DNA from: Micractinium sp. NFX-FRZ
Lineage: Eukaryota; Chlorophyta; Trebouxiophyceae; Chlorellales; Chlorellaceae
Reading direction: 5' to 3'
DNA: 64,000 bases
Assembly: GCA_029339195.1 (NCBI GenBank)
Contig: JAPTJF010000200.1
Location: 39,620 to 103,619 of the forward strand
The number at the start of each line of letters is the position of its first letter. The first letter of the stretch is position 1. This document shows positions 55,501-64,000 of the stretch, in pieces. Under the pieces are notes generated by a model, which worked only from the letters and a program-made list of their open reading frames with translations, searched no databases and was not told the origin of the DNA. Position numbers and translations under genes: made by a program.

Positions 55501-56959
55501 GGGCTGTGCGTGCACTTGCATGGCATGGTCCTTGTGTTCTGATAGAATGGCGAAGGCAGGTAGTCCCGTGCAACCAACCCACCCACAAAGCCCGCCCCTG
55601 TGCACACATGCTCTGCAGGCAGCTCAGCGCGCTGCGCACGCTGACCTGGTGGCTGCAGCACTCTGCTGAGCTACCCGTCACCCCTGCAGCAGCGGAGGCG
55701 GCAGCCGCCGGCTGGCAGGCTGGCATGAGCGGCCCGCCCACCCCGCTGTTCATCGCCAGCACTCTGGCAGGCATGCTGACAACGTGAGTTGCGCAGTTTG
55801 GGTCTGTCGGTCTGTCTGTTGGTGTTACAAAGAGGTACACCAAAACCTGCACGCGTGGATATGGGCTCAGGCAGATCCTGTGGATTACAGAGGGAGTGCG
55901 AGATTGGGTCCTCCAGTGCAATTTGCCCACCCCTCGTGCTGCCGTTGCAGAGCCCTGGACCCACGGGTGCATGTGGCGGCCCTGGCCACCCTTGCCACCC
56001 TGGCGGCAGCCGACCCGCTGGCCCTGCTGCACTGCGACAGCCTGCCGCTGCTTGTGCACGCGGCCGCCAAGGGGGGCCACCAAAAGAACGCCAACGAGCA
56101 CAAGGCTGGCAGCCGCTGGACCGCTCAGGAGGCAGCGGGGGTGCAGCAGCTGCAGGCTGGAGTCTGTGCCCTGCTAGGCACGCTGCGAGAAGCCGCCTTC
56201 GCTGCCGGGCGAGCAGGCGCCACTGCTCGCTCCCTGTGGCAGCTCTGGGAGCAGCACCCGCCTGCCGGCAAGCCGCAGGCTGCCGGCCCAGGGGCGGGGG
56301 TGTGCACTGCAGCCAGCAGCAGCGGCAGCACCGCAGCAGCGGCACCCTGGGACCGCGTGGCTGCTGCAGCCGGCGCACTGAGTGTGGCGGCCGCGCGCAC
56401 GCCCACCGGCAGCTCCCCGCACCCGGCGGTAGCAGGAGCAGCAGCGGCGCACCGGGCGCCCGGCCTCTCCCACCCGGCATACAACCCAGCTGTGCTGGAG
56501 GCTCTGATGGCAGGTGGGTACTGCCAGGCAGCTGATGCTGAGGTGGCGCTACTGCCACATGCGTGTTGGGCTGGCTGGCACTCGTTGAGCTGCACCGTAC
56601 CGGCTGGCCTGCCCCCGGCCTGCCCCCCGGCTGGCCCGGCTCTGTCCCACATGGCTGTGCCGGTCTGCAGAGCAGCTCTGGCCGGGGAATGCCGGTGCGC
56701 TCAAGCCTGCCTTCCACACCCTTCCCATCATCGTGCCCCTGCATGATTGCGGGTGCTCAAGTGCCCTCCCTCTCTTTCCCCACCATCTGCCTCCGCTCCT
56801 GCAGGCGTGGGGGGCGATGCCGCGCTGCAGGCAATGTATGAGGCGGCTGTGATGGGAGGCGAGTATGGTGGGTACACTGATGAGGAGGATTACGACGATG
56901 ATGACGATCTGTACGGGTACCATTACTACGACGAAATGCCCGAGGGTTACTACGTCTAG
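49572..56959 (+). CDS. Large Ala/Leu-rich protein of unknown function with acidic Tyr/Asp tail
   Basis: I do not recognise this family. Thirteen exons are proposed: 49572-49904, 50098-50844, 51016-51150, 51283-51660, 51842-52118, 52521-52640, 52870-53207, 53373-53427, 53663-54439, 54617-55449, 55619-55783, 55951-56513, 56805-56959 (about 1600 residues). Most of it is helical and Ala/Leu-rich, suggesting HEAT/ARM-like solenoid (e.g. RVHVAALATLATLAAADP). A Cys-rich patch (RPSACCSCGWAGLGHLYC) lies in exon 2, a Lys-rich KKKGKGRKGG in exon 7, and the C-terminus is acidic (EEDYDDDDDLYGYHYYDE). Exon 4 ends at a GC donor (AAG|GCAAGT). Exon 10 changes reading frame near 55262-55292, so it contains either a 91-base intron (55177-55267) or a one-base error. 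The 171-base intron 50845-51015 is open in frame and could be retained. A TGTAA signal follows at 57066-57070. Confidence 0.7.
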
Positions 56960-57418
56960 CCGTGAAATCTGGCGTGGCAAGGCCTGCCGGGCGGTGGCGG
57001 CGGGCAAAGGGAGCGGGTGGTGCAGCACTGGCAGCAGCACAGGGATTGGCAGCAGCAGCAGCTAGTGTAAATTCACTGTGTTGTGCAAGTGGGGGGAGAA
57101 GTGAGGTTGACGGGCCCCGTCTTGAACTGATGGAGAAGCGGCCCGTCGACCAGCGCACACACAGCGGGGCAAGGCGCGTTGCTGCCGCAGGTGGCTGCCG
57201 ACAGGCTGCCTGGCACCTCCTGCAATCTGGCAGTGGCAGTTTCGAAATCATTGACAGCGTGCATGGTCAGACCCGGGCAGCTCAAGCAGGGCAGATTGCG
57301 GTGCTCTGCGCCCGTGCTCTGGTGCCATGCGGCCGCTGCCACGTTTACACTGGCTGCCACGTTTACACTGGTAGGGGTGGCGCTGCTAAGGCTGCATGGC
57401 CGCGGGAGTGCTGCAGCT
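56960..57418. other. Intergenic: 3' UTR of unknown gene, promoter of MYND gene
   Basis: TGTAA at 57066-57070 should end the upstream transcript. A 16-base direct repeat (ccacgtttacactgg) occurs twice at about 57338-57370, just upstream of the MYND start. No gene seen. Confidence 0.45.
57066..57070 (+). terminator. TGTAA poly(A) signal
   Basis: The signal lies 107 bases past the stop of the unknown protein gene, a normal 3' UTR length for these algae. Confidence 0.5.
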
Positions 57419-60400
57419 ATGGAAAAAACAGCGGCCTCACAATGTGGCAGGCGGAGCAGCGGCAGGCAGCAGGCGCAGGCAGAGCTGGGCCTGCCTGCCG
57501 GCGGAGCACAGCATGTGTTGCATGAGCACCAGGTGACTTGCGTCGGGCCCCAACCCGACCAGAACCCACGCGTTTGCTGCATACACATGTCTATCAGCGG
57601 CCTGGGACCGGCTGTGCGGGGCTTGAGGGTCGCGCTAGACGACCCGGCCGCAACGCCGCGGCGGCTGCTCACCGCCACAGCCAACCTAGCCAGTGTATGT
57701 AGGTACCTGCCTCGAGATGTGGCGAGGATCCCTGAGTTCACAAGGTGCGATACAGGTCTTTTACCGATGTCGGCACCGTTTTTTACCGCATTGGATTAGG
57801 CTTCTGCGTGTCACTAATGCCGCGTTACCGATGCTCGGTGCAGGGAGCTTCGCGCCCTGTGCGCCGTGCTGGCGGAGGCCACAACCCGGGCGCGCGCTCA
57901 GGCGGCGGCAGCGGAGCAGCAGCAGGTGCCGCTGCATCGTGGCCGCCAGGCATATCAGCTTGTCCAACAATGCATGGACTTGGTCTTGATCCTCAGCTGC
58001 CTGCTGGAGCTGGTAGGGTGGGCAACGGCGGTGGATGAGGCGGACGTGGTGCGTGCGCTGACGGCAGCAGGTGGGTCCTGGCTGGGTGGCGGCGTGCATA
58101 GGCACGTTGGCATCAGGCACTCACTGCCTGCTGGAGCATGGGGCAGTGGGCGTGGGTGCAAGGTCAGGCCTGTGCGGCTGAGCAGCCACAGCGGGAGTTC
58201 CACCCTGCCCTGCATTGTTGTGCAACAACCCGCGCTGCCCGGCCCTGGTTCCCGCTGCAGCGGTCCCTTTGGACCTGGTGCCACGCATGGTGAGCGCCGC
58301 TCAGCCCAACCTGCCCCAACATTTCGAGTCCGGGGCGTTTCTCAGCGTTGCCTGTCAGCCCGTCCTCCTGCTGTTGCGGCTGGCGGGGCAGGAGCCCTCG
58401 CCTCTGCCGCCCCGCGCGCTAGCCATCCTAAAGGCGGTGCACCTGCGGCCCGCCACGCTGCTGGCATTCATGGAGGCGGCGGTCCCCGCTTTCATCAAAT
58501 ATGCGTATGCTGTAGGTGCGCCTGCTGCACTGTCCTCTTTCCGGGGCTGTGCTGCGCTGCGCTGCAGCGTGCTGTGCTGTTCCGTGCTGCGCTCCTGCGT
58601 GCTGTGCTGTCCTGCGCTGAGCTGTGCAGTGCGGCGTTGTGAAGTTTAATGATCGTTTGGTGGTGCTTGCAAGTGCGCAGTTGAGTAAGTGGCGATTCCA
58701 AGCAACCGGGCGAACGGCCTGATGTTATGCAACTGCCATATTTTTGTTGTCTTTTTGAACTTGATAGTATTCAATAGCCTGAAGTTGTTTGATGACATGC
58801 ACCTTGGTGGCTGCTGATCGTGGCACCCTGCTGTGGCTAGCTCTGCTTCTGATCCAAGGCTTTGAAGCGCCCCTCATCAGCCCTGCCCTTCTTAATTGAC
58901 CAGTGCAGCCACCGTGCCGTGCGCTGCCGCCCCTCCCTGCTGCCAACACGCCCGTTGAACGATCCATGCAGGCGCTCCCATGATGACGCGGCAATGCATC
59001 GACGTCCTCACCTGTCTGCTGGAGTCCAAAGCTTTCCAGGAAGTTCTGGCGGGGGTGCGGCAGCGGCCGCAGCTGCAGCGCCAGCTGGTGCAGCTGTCTG
59101 CGCTCGGCTTGTGCAACACCCCGGCACAGGGCGGGGGCGCAGGCCGCACGTGCTTGCCTCGCGACGTCCCGACCTGGCACTACACAACCCTGCTGCTGGT
59201 CGACTGCCTGGCCCCCGCCCGCTGGCAGTACGAAATGGCGGCCAGCGAAGGCACAAGCCTGCTCAATCGTGCAACAGTGCTGGCGGCCAGCCCTGGGCAG
59301 TACAGCGACCATGACGAGCATGCCACCAACCTGCTGCAAATCGCAAGCTTGACCCTGGCGGCAAAGCTGATATGCGATGCGTCCCAGACGGGCAGGCTGT
59401 CCGTCGCCTTGGTGCGCCGCCTGCTGGTAAGCCTGGCAGCCTGCGCCCCCCTGCTGGCAGACGTGGCAGCGGCGGTGGCAGCAGCAGCGCCAACTCCGTC
59501 CGCCGCCTCAGCAGCAGCCCCCTCCAGCGCGTCGGCCCCGGCAGCGGGCAGCGGTGGCAGCAGCATGCAGCAGCTGGGGCAGCTGTGCTGGCACGAGTTG
59601 CGGCTGCACTGGTCGGATGCCCTCAACTCCTGGGGAGCAGCTGTGGGCAGCTTGTGCCACGTGGAGGGCCTGCAGCAGCAGATGGAGGATGCAGGCGGTT
59701 GCGCTGCCGCAGCGCAGGCCGCCGTTGGCCTGCTGCGCCTGGCGCCCCTGCTGCCACAACAGCCGTGCGCAGGCCAGCCTCCTGGCAGCGCCGCCACAGC
59801 GGCAGCGACAGTGGCAGCAGAGGGCGGCGAGGCGTCAGTGGCGGCCGCCTTCCGTGGGGGCGGCCACGCAGCGGTCAGCCGTTCTGGGCGGCTGGCGCTG
59901 CTGTCTTTCGTGGTGCCTGTCTTGGTGTGCCGGCTGCTGCCGCAACCTTCCCCGCGGCTAGAGGGGTGCTCTGCAGAGCATGCAGAGCTGGCGTTTGCCA
60001 CCTTCAATGCTGCCTGCCGCTACACGCACTGTGTGGCTGCTGAGCTGGCACGCTTCAGCAGCGGTGCCAGCAGTGCTCCCGGCACCACGCTGTTCCTGGA
60101 CCCTGGCGTAGCCGTTGTAGGGGCTTATAAAGTGTTCGCCGCAGCCGCCGTGGGAGCACTCTCATTTCATATGCCGATAGCAGGAGCAGAGTCGCCCGGG
60201 CTGGTTGCTAGCCTGTCAACTGAGCTGGCGCAGAGGTGGGGTGGTGTTAACGCCGATGTCGCACTTGTTGTGGGGGCCTGTCAAACGCAGGGTGTGTTCG
60301 GCTGCCGCGGCTGCATGCACTCAGCAAGACCTGCCTCTGCACACGTCCTGCTGCACCACAGCATGCATGTCTCGCCGCCATGTGTTGTTATGCCCCCCGG

Positions 60401-61759
60401 CTCCCGTGCCCTGCAGCCGCCTGGAGTGCGTGCTGCTGCTGTGCCTGCCTGCCCTGGCGCCGCTGCCGTGGAGCGGCCGCGGCCACGAGCCGCCAGAGTT
60501 TGCACTGGCACGCTGCCGCATCCTCGGCGGCTTGCTCGCTTTGGAGCCGCTCCACCCGCTGTGGCGGCAGCTGCTCGGCCCCGCGGCAGCCGGCCGAGTC
60601 GCGGCTGGCGGGGGCATGGCTTCCCTGCTCCAGGGCGCCGCGCGCGAGTGCGTGCAGGTTAGTGAACCAGTTTGTGCAGGCCAGTGAACATTGTGTGCAG
60701 GCCAGTGAACATTGTGTGTAGGACAGTGGGGAGTGTGTGCACCTGCAGGTCAGTGATAATGTAGTGCTCCAGGTGCACGTGCCCACACACCTGTGCCGCC
60801 TCCTGTGCTGCCAGCATACGCCCTGGTTTGCGCGAGTGTGTTTGACGCGGCGGGTGCAATTGTTGCACCGCAGGAGGCTGCGGCATGCTGGCCGGCCCAA
60901 CCTCTGGGTGCGGAGCACGGGCCGATGGCCTGGGTTTGCCAGGTGCTTAGCACCATAGCTGCCCTGAATCCGTCGGAGGCTGTGTACAGCATCTGCCGGG
61001 ACGCTGCCCTGCTGCGTGTGCTGTGCCAGGCTGGCAAGGGCCTGCTGGAGGAGCACTGGGCCAGTGGCTGGCTGGATTCGCAGGTGGGCTGCTGCAGCAT
61101 GCTGGGGGGGAGCTGAGTCATTGCTTGCTTACGGGATGTCGCGGGCTTTCACCGCAGCTGCTTCCTGGAGCGCCGGCATCAAGCCGTGGGTGCAGCGTAT
61201 GGGTGCAGGCATGCACAACGCCCGGCGCGACTGCCGCAACGAGTGCCTTGCTCGCCAGCACTGTGCATCCTCCCCTCCCGCCCCGCCCCGTCACCTGCAG
61301 ACCAAGGAAATGTATGTGTGGGTGTGGGAGATGCTGCGCATGGCTGCCAAGGCAGCGGCGAGCACCGGCAGCCCGGTCCGCGGCCTGTTTGGTGAGGAGC
61401 CGGTCTTCGACAGGCGGGCAGCAGGGCAGGCGTTTGATGCGCTGCTGGCGGAGCTCGCTGACAGCTGGGGCAGCAGTAGCACCCTGCAGCCCCCGCAGCC
61501 GGATGCTGCTGCCGCTGGCCAGCTGGCGGTGCGCTGCGCCCGCGCTCTGGCGCTGCGCAACTGCGCCCACCCCCGCTGCGCCAATCTGGCAGCCAGCAGC
61601 GCGGTGGTCCGGGGGCGGCGGTGCAGCGGGTGCAGGGTGGTGCGCTACTGCAGCGAGCAGTGCGGACAGGCAGACTGGCGGGCGCACAAGGCGGCATGCC
61701 GGCTGCTGCAGGCGGAGCCGCAGGGGCAGGGGCAGGCGGAGCAGCAGGGTGCGGGCTAG
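57419..61759 (+). CDS. MYND zinc-finger protein with long helical N-terminal region
   Basis: Seven exons, 57419-57744, 57844-58070, 58261-58515, 58972-60235, 60417-60657, 60874-61083 and 61301-61759, keep phase and give 993 residues. The body is Ala/Leu-rich and helical with no recognised domain. The C-terminus has a full MYND zinc finger at about 929-970: CAHPRC, RRCSGC, RYCSEQC, then DWRAHKAAC, giving the seven Cys and one His needed for two zinc ions. MYND fingers bind proline-rich peptides and occur in regulators and methyltransferases; no SET domain is present here. Proteins of this layout are numerous in green algae. Start is uncertain: Met at 57419 or at 57590 (MSISGLGPAVRG). A short Gln/Gly-rich tail ends the protein. 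TGTAA follows at 61871-61875. Confidence 0.85.
60661..60730 (+). repeat. 21-bp tandem repeat in a MYND-gene intron
   Basis: tgtgcaggccagtgaacatt occurs at 60673-60692 and 60694-60713, with a decayed third copy after 60715 and a partial copy before. It starts right at the intron donor (GTTAGTGAACC). Confidence 0.8.
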
Positions 61760-62219
61760 ACGCATGCCGCTTTAATTAAGTGCTTGGGTCATGTGTTCTT
61801 GTGCTCACAATTCGTTACCATGGTGAGCTCTCACTGTCATCATGTGCTTGCATATCCTCACAACCCTTCATGTAAACACCTCTCGCACAGCAACGTTGGC
61901 ACAGCAACGTTGGGACGACCGCTTTTGACGCAGCGCCAGATGGGCGCCAGCTGTCTGTCCAAGTCTAGTAGAACCTAGGAAGAGCCTCTGGATGCACCGG
62001 CAATTTTTCGTAGCATCCAACATGCCGTGAAGATGACGTGAAGAGACTGGCGCGGGTTGTGCGCGAGTTCACGGCACGAGCTATCAAACGATAGGCCGAA
62101 TTTCGGGCCGAACACAGATTCTGCATAGAACCGAAGTGAGCTTTCGGCATGTTGCGAGACAGCCACGTTCGGTGGCGAAGGCGAGCCTGCAGTACACAAG
62201 CGATACACCTCAAGCTGCA
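61760..62219. other. 3' flank of MYND gene, no gene seen
   Basis: It has TGTAA at 61871-61875 and a short duplicated agcaacgttgg at about 61890-61912. GC content drops compared with the genes to the left. Confidence 0.45.
61871..61875 (+). terminator. TGTAA poly(A) signal of MYND gene
   Basis: Lies 112 bases past the stop codon at 61759. Confidence 0.5.
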
Positions 62220-62370
62220 TGAGCGCAAATTCGCTTCGTTCGCTTCGCTCGCTCGGATCGGCTCTACTGATTTTCGTGCGATTCGTTTCGCTTCTTCAGT
62301 GGCGACGATTTGCGCCTTGACGCCCCTTTCGTTCGGATCGTTCGCTTCGGATCGTTCGCTTCGTTCGGCC
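62220..62370 (-). repeat. Degenerate TTCGTTCGCTTCG block (left arm)
   Basis: The + strand is filled with TTCG/CTTCG units (cttcgttcgcttcgctcgct, then gttcggatcgttcgcttcgg). Read on the - strand these are CGAACGAAGCGAA units, the same motif that fills 63183-63515 on the + strand. Unit order is irregular, so this is a decayed short repeat, not a clean microsatellite. Confidence 0.7.
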
Positions 62371-62620
62371 ATCTTGCTCTGGAGCGAAATGAATAGTTCC
62401 AACTTTGGTATATTATTGGTACAGGATTTCTTGTTTTTCAGGAAGACTGGCAGGATGTTGAGAGCCACGGCTGAGGAGCGCTCGTGCGCAGCGCCGCGCC
62501 TTTTGTTTGCACGGCGGGGCTATGTGCCCAGCGCCCAGCTTTTAGGTTTGCTTTGCAAGTCGGAGTTGCATTGTTTTCATCCCGGCGCGTGGGGTATTTT
62601 TAGGGTACAGAAAGAGCTTC
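62371..62620. other. AT-richer stretch before the minisatellite
   Basis: Contains tggtatattattggtac and gtatttttagggtac, the first telomere-like TTTTAGGG. No gene seen. Confidence 0.4.
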
Positions 62621-62775
62621 TTCTTTAGGGGGAGCGGGTGGGGTGGGGAGGGAGGGTGTTCTTCCTTTTGGGGGGGGGAGCGGGGGGGTGGTGGGGAGGG
62701 AGGGAGGGTGCTCTTTCTTTTGGGGGGAAGCGGGGTGGTGTCGGGTGGGGAGGGAGGGTGTTTTTTCTTTTGGTG
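62620..62775 (+). repeat. G-rich minisatellite, about 50-bp unit
   Basis: Three related units end in tcttttg at 62664-62670, 62716-62722 and 62766-62772, each preceded by ggtggggagggagggtg. The spacing is 52 and 50 bases. The strand is rich in G runs able to form quadruplexes. Confidence 0.8.
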
Positions 62776-62786
62776 TGGGGGTCACG

Positions 62787-63140
62787 GCGGTGGGGATGTT
62801 AGGGTTTTTAGGGTGCCTTTCACCCCGGGTGTAGGGTTTTTAGGGTTTCCTGGGTGTGCGCAGCACGCCAAGTAGCTCATGGCGGCGGCCAACGCCTGTT
62901 TGCCAAGTGTGGGTCTCAAGGCGGTGGGGATGTTAGGGTTTTAGGGTGTTTTTCCCCCCCGGGGTGTAGGGATTTTAGGGTTTCCTGGGCGTGCGTAGCA
63001 CGCCCTTAGCTCATGGCGACGGCCAACGCCCGTTTGCCAGGTGGGGGTCTCAAGGCGGTGGGGATGTTAGGGTTTTAGGGTGCCTTTCCCCCCGGGTGTA
63101 GGGGTTTTAGGGTTTCCTGGGCGTACACAGCACGCCCTTA
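62787..63140 (+). repeat. 134-bp tandem repeat with TTTAGGG-like blocks, about 2.6 copies
   Basis: Units begin gcggtgggga at 62787, 62921 and 63055, exactly 134 bases apart. Each carries gttagggttttagggtg and gtagggtttttagggttt blocks, then cctgggcgtgcg-agcacgcc and catggcg-cggccaacgcc. The third unit stops at about 63140. TTTAGGG is the green plant telomere unit, so this is probably subtelomeric or interstitial telomere-derived sequence. Confidence 0.88.
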
Positions 63141-63182
63141 GGGTGCAGTGTGCAGTGTGCAGGCTCTGCCATTGAGCCCAAC

Positions 63183-63515
63183 ACCGAACATGCCGAACGA
63201 ACGAACTACCAGCTGCCCTCGCAGCCTCCGAACCGAACGAAGCGAATGGAATCTGGCAGCGACAGCCTGTGCAGAGTTGAGGGGAGCGAGGGAAGCGAAC
63301 GAAGCGAGTATGGCGAACCCTGTGCTCCCCGCCACCCAGACGAAGGAACCGAACGAACGAACAAGCGCATGCGCGTTCTGCAAGCGCCGAAGGAAGCGAC
63401 CGAACGAAGGAAGCTGTCCAGCCTGGTCCAGCGTGGCGACGGCGAGCGAACGAAACGAAGGATTGAGAAGTTCCACAAGCTGTTCCAAGCACTGCGAAGC
63501 GACCGAAGCGAACGA
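63183..63515 (+). repeat. Degenerate CGAACGAAGCGAA block (right arm)
   Basis: Repeated units such as ccgaacgaacgaac, gaagcgaacgaagcgag and gcgagcgaacgaaacgaag are scattered over 330 bases. They are complementary to the left block at 62220-62370, so the two flank the telomere-like array in opposite orientation. The frame reads as Ser/Glu/Arg/Asn-rich, but I see no family and treat it as non-coding. Confidence 0.65.
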
Positions 63516-64000
63516 TAGAAAACAGTGGCTGACCCTCAGGCGGCCTACAGGCGAAAGCACCGAAGGAACGGGGTGTCGGCCAGGCGAAAGAGCCGAAGAG
63601 GAAGGGAAGGGAAAGGCGAAGTTAGCGACAGGCGAAATCGGTGCCCCTCACTGATAGGCTCTCGTTCACGGCGGCCCTGGCGAGCCCAGCCGCCTCATTG
63701 CTGAGCCTACGCACTGCCGCAACCAACATGTCGAGACTGGTGACTACCGACATGACTCCGGAAGCTGCGGCGGGGAGCTCCGCGTTGGCAAGGTTGGCAC
63801 ACCTCAGTATACCTTCCCAGCCGCCAGGCCACCTCCGTGAAATGCCGCGCCGCTGCGTCAGAACAGCTTCAAATGGGATATTGATCGCGCGTGCAGAGCG
63901 CGGACGCCGCCGCGTGGCTCCCAGGGGGAGCCCGGCATGGTCAGTGTTGCCGCCATGTCCGCCAGCTGGCAGTCAACTTGTCTGGGCTGTGCAGCACAAA
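63516..64000. other. Window end, no supported gene
   Basis: Some GC-rich open frame is present but no exon-like splice structure, motif or start could be supported. A gene beginning beyond the window cannot be excluded. Confidence 0.4.

Noticed and set aside
61965..62468. Open frame on the - strand over the left repeat block
   Set aside because: Same repeat-driven composition (SERSEAN) and no exon-like features.
62620..63140. A true telomere end inside the window
   Set aside because: TTTAGGG-like units occur only two at a time within longer unique units, not as a continuous array, and the sequence continues beyond.
63148..63654. Ser/Glu/Arg-rich open frame on the + strand in the right-hand repeat block
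   Set aside because: Composition comes from the CGAACGAAG repeat; no start context, introns or family similarity.
61760..64000. A named retrotransposon (for example a Zepp-like LINE) at the right end
   Set aside because: No reverse transcriptase, integrase or target-site duplication could be seen.

Overview
The window looks like nuclear DNA of a GC-rich trebouxiophyte green alga, most likely a Chlorella/Micractinium-type organism. The evidence is: very high GC, about 114 short introns in 12 protein genes, TGTAA-type poly(A) signals, a gametolysin-type (M11) metalloprotease, an intronless divergent H4/H3 histone pair with 3' palindromes, and TTTAGGG-like repeats at the right end. Gene models were built by hand-splicing open segments and checking that reading phase is kept across every junction. 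Exon borders are therefore predictions; most are supported by intact phase over the whole gene. Exon coordinates are quoted in + strand numbering.

Layout, left to right: the last exon of an unknown + strand gene (176-283); a cysteine-type glutathione S-transferase (1688-4296, -); a FAN/NSMAF-like GRAM-BEACH-WD40 protein in 14 exons (4945-12457, -); a tiny ELM2-motif protein (12691-13276, -); a secreted M11 metallopeptidase (14634-17672, +); a SWEET sugar transporter (18480-20617, +); a SUV3-type RNA helicase (21132-25787, -), divergent from an AlkA/MAG-type 3-methyladenine DNA glycosylase (26168-28950, +); histone H4 (29297-29608, -) divergent from H3 (30042-30452, +). Next comes a giant 42-exon gene (31541-46338, -) for a predicted 2525-residue type I membrane protein. 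It has cysteine-rich modules, a receptor-for-egg-jelly (REJ)-like region, a degenerate GPS-like segment, an SEA-like segment and one membrane span. After it lie a chloroplast-type atypical SDR (47384-49321, -), a large unrecognised protein with an acidic Tyr/Asp-rich tail (49572-56959, +), and a C-terminal MYND zinc-finger protein (57419-61759, +). The last 2.2 kb has no convincing gene. It holds a 50-bp G-rich minisatellite and an exact 134-bp-period tandem repeat carrying TTTAGGG-like blocks. These are flanked by oppositely oriented blocks of a degenerate CGAACGAAG-type motif, which suggests subtelomeric or transposon-derived DNA.

There is no operon logic, as expected for a nucleus. Shared divergent control regions are visible for H4/H3, SUV3/glycosylase, SDR/unknown protein and ELM2-like/M11. 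The most unusual content is the single-pass polycystin-1-ectodomain-like receptor, the animal-style FAN homologue, and six apparent GC-AG introns.
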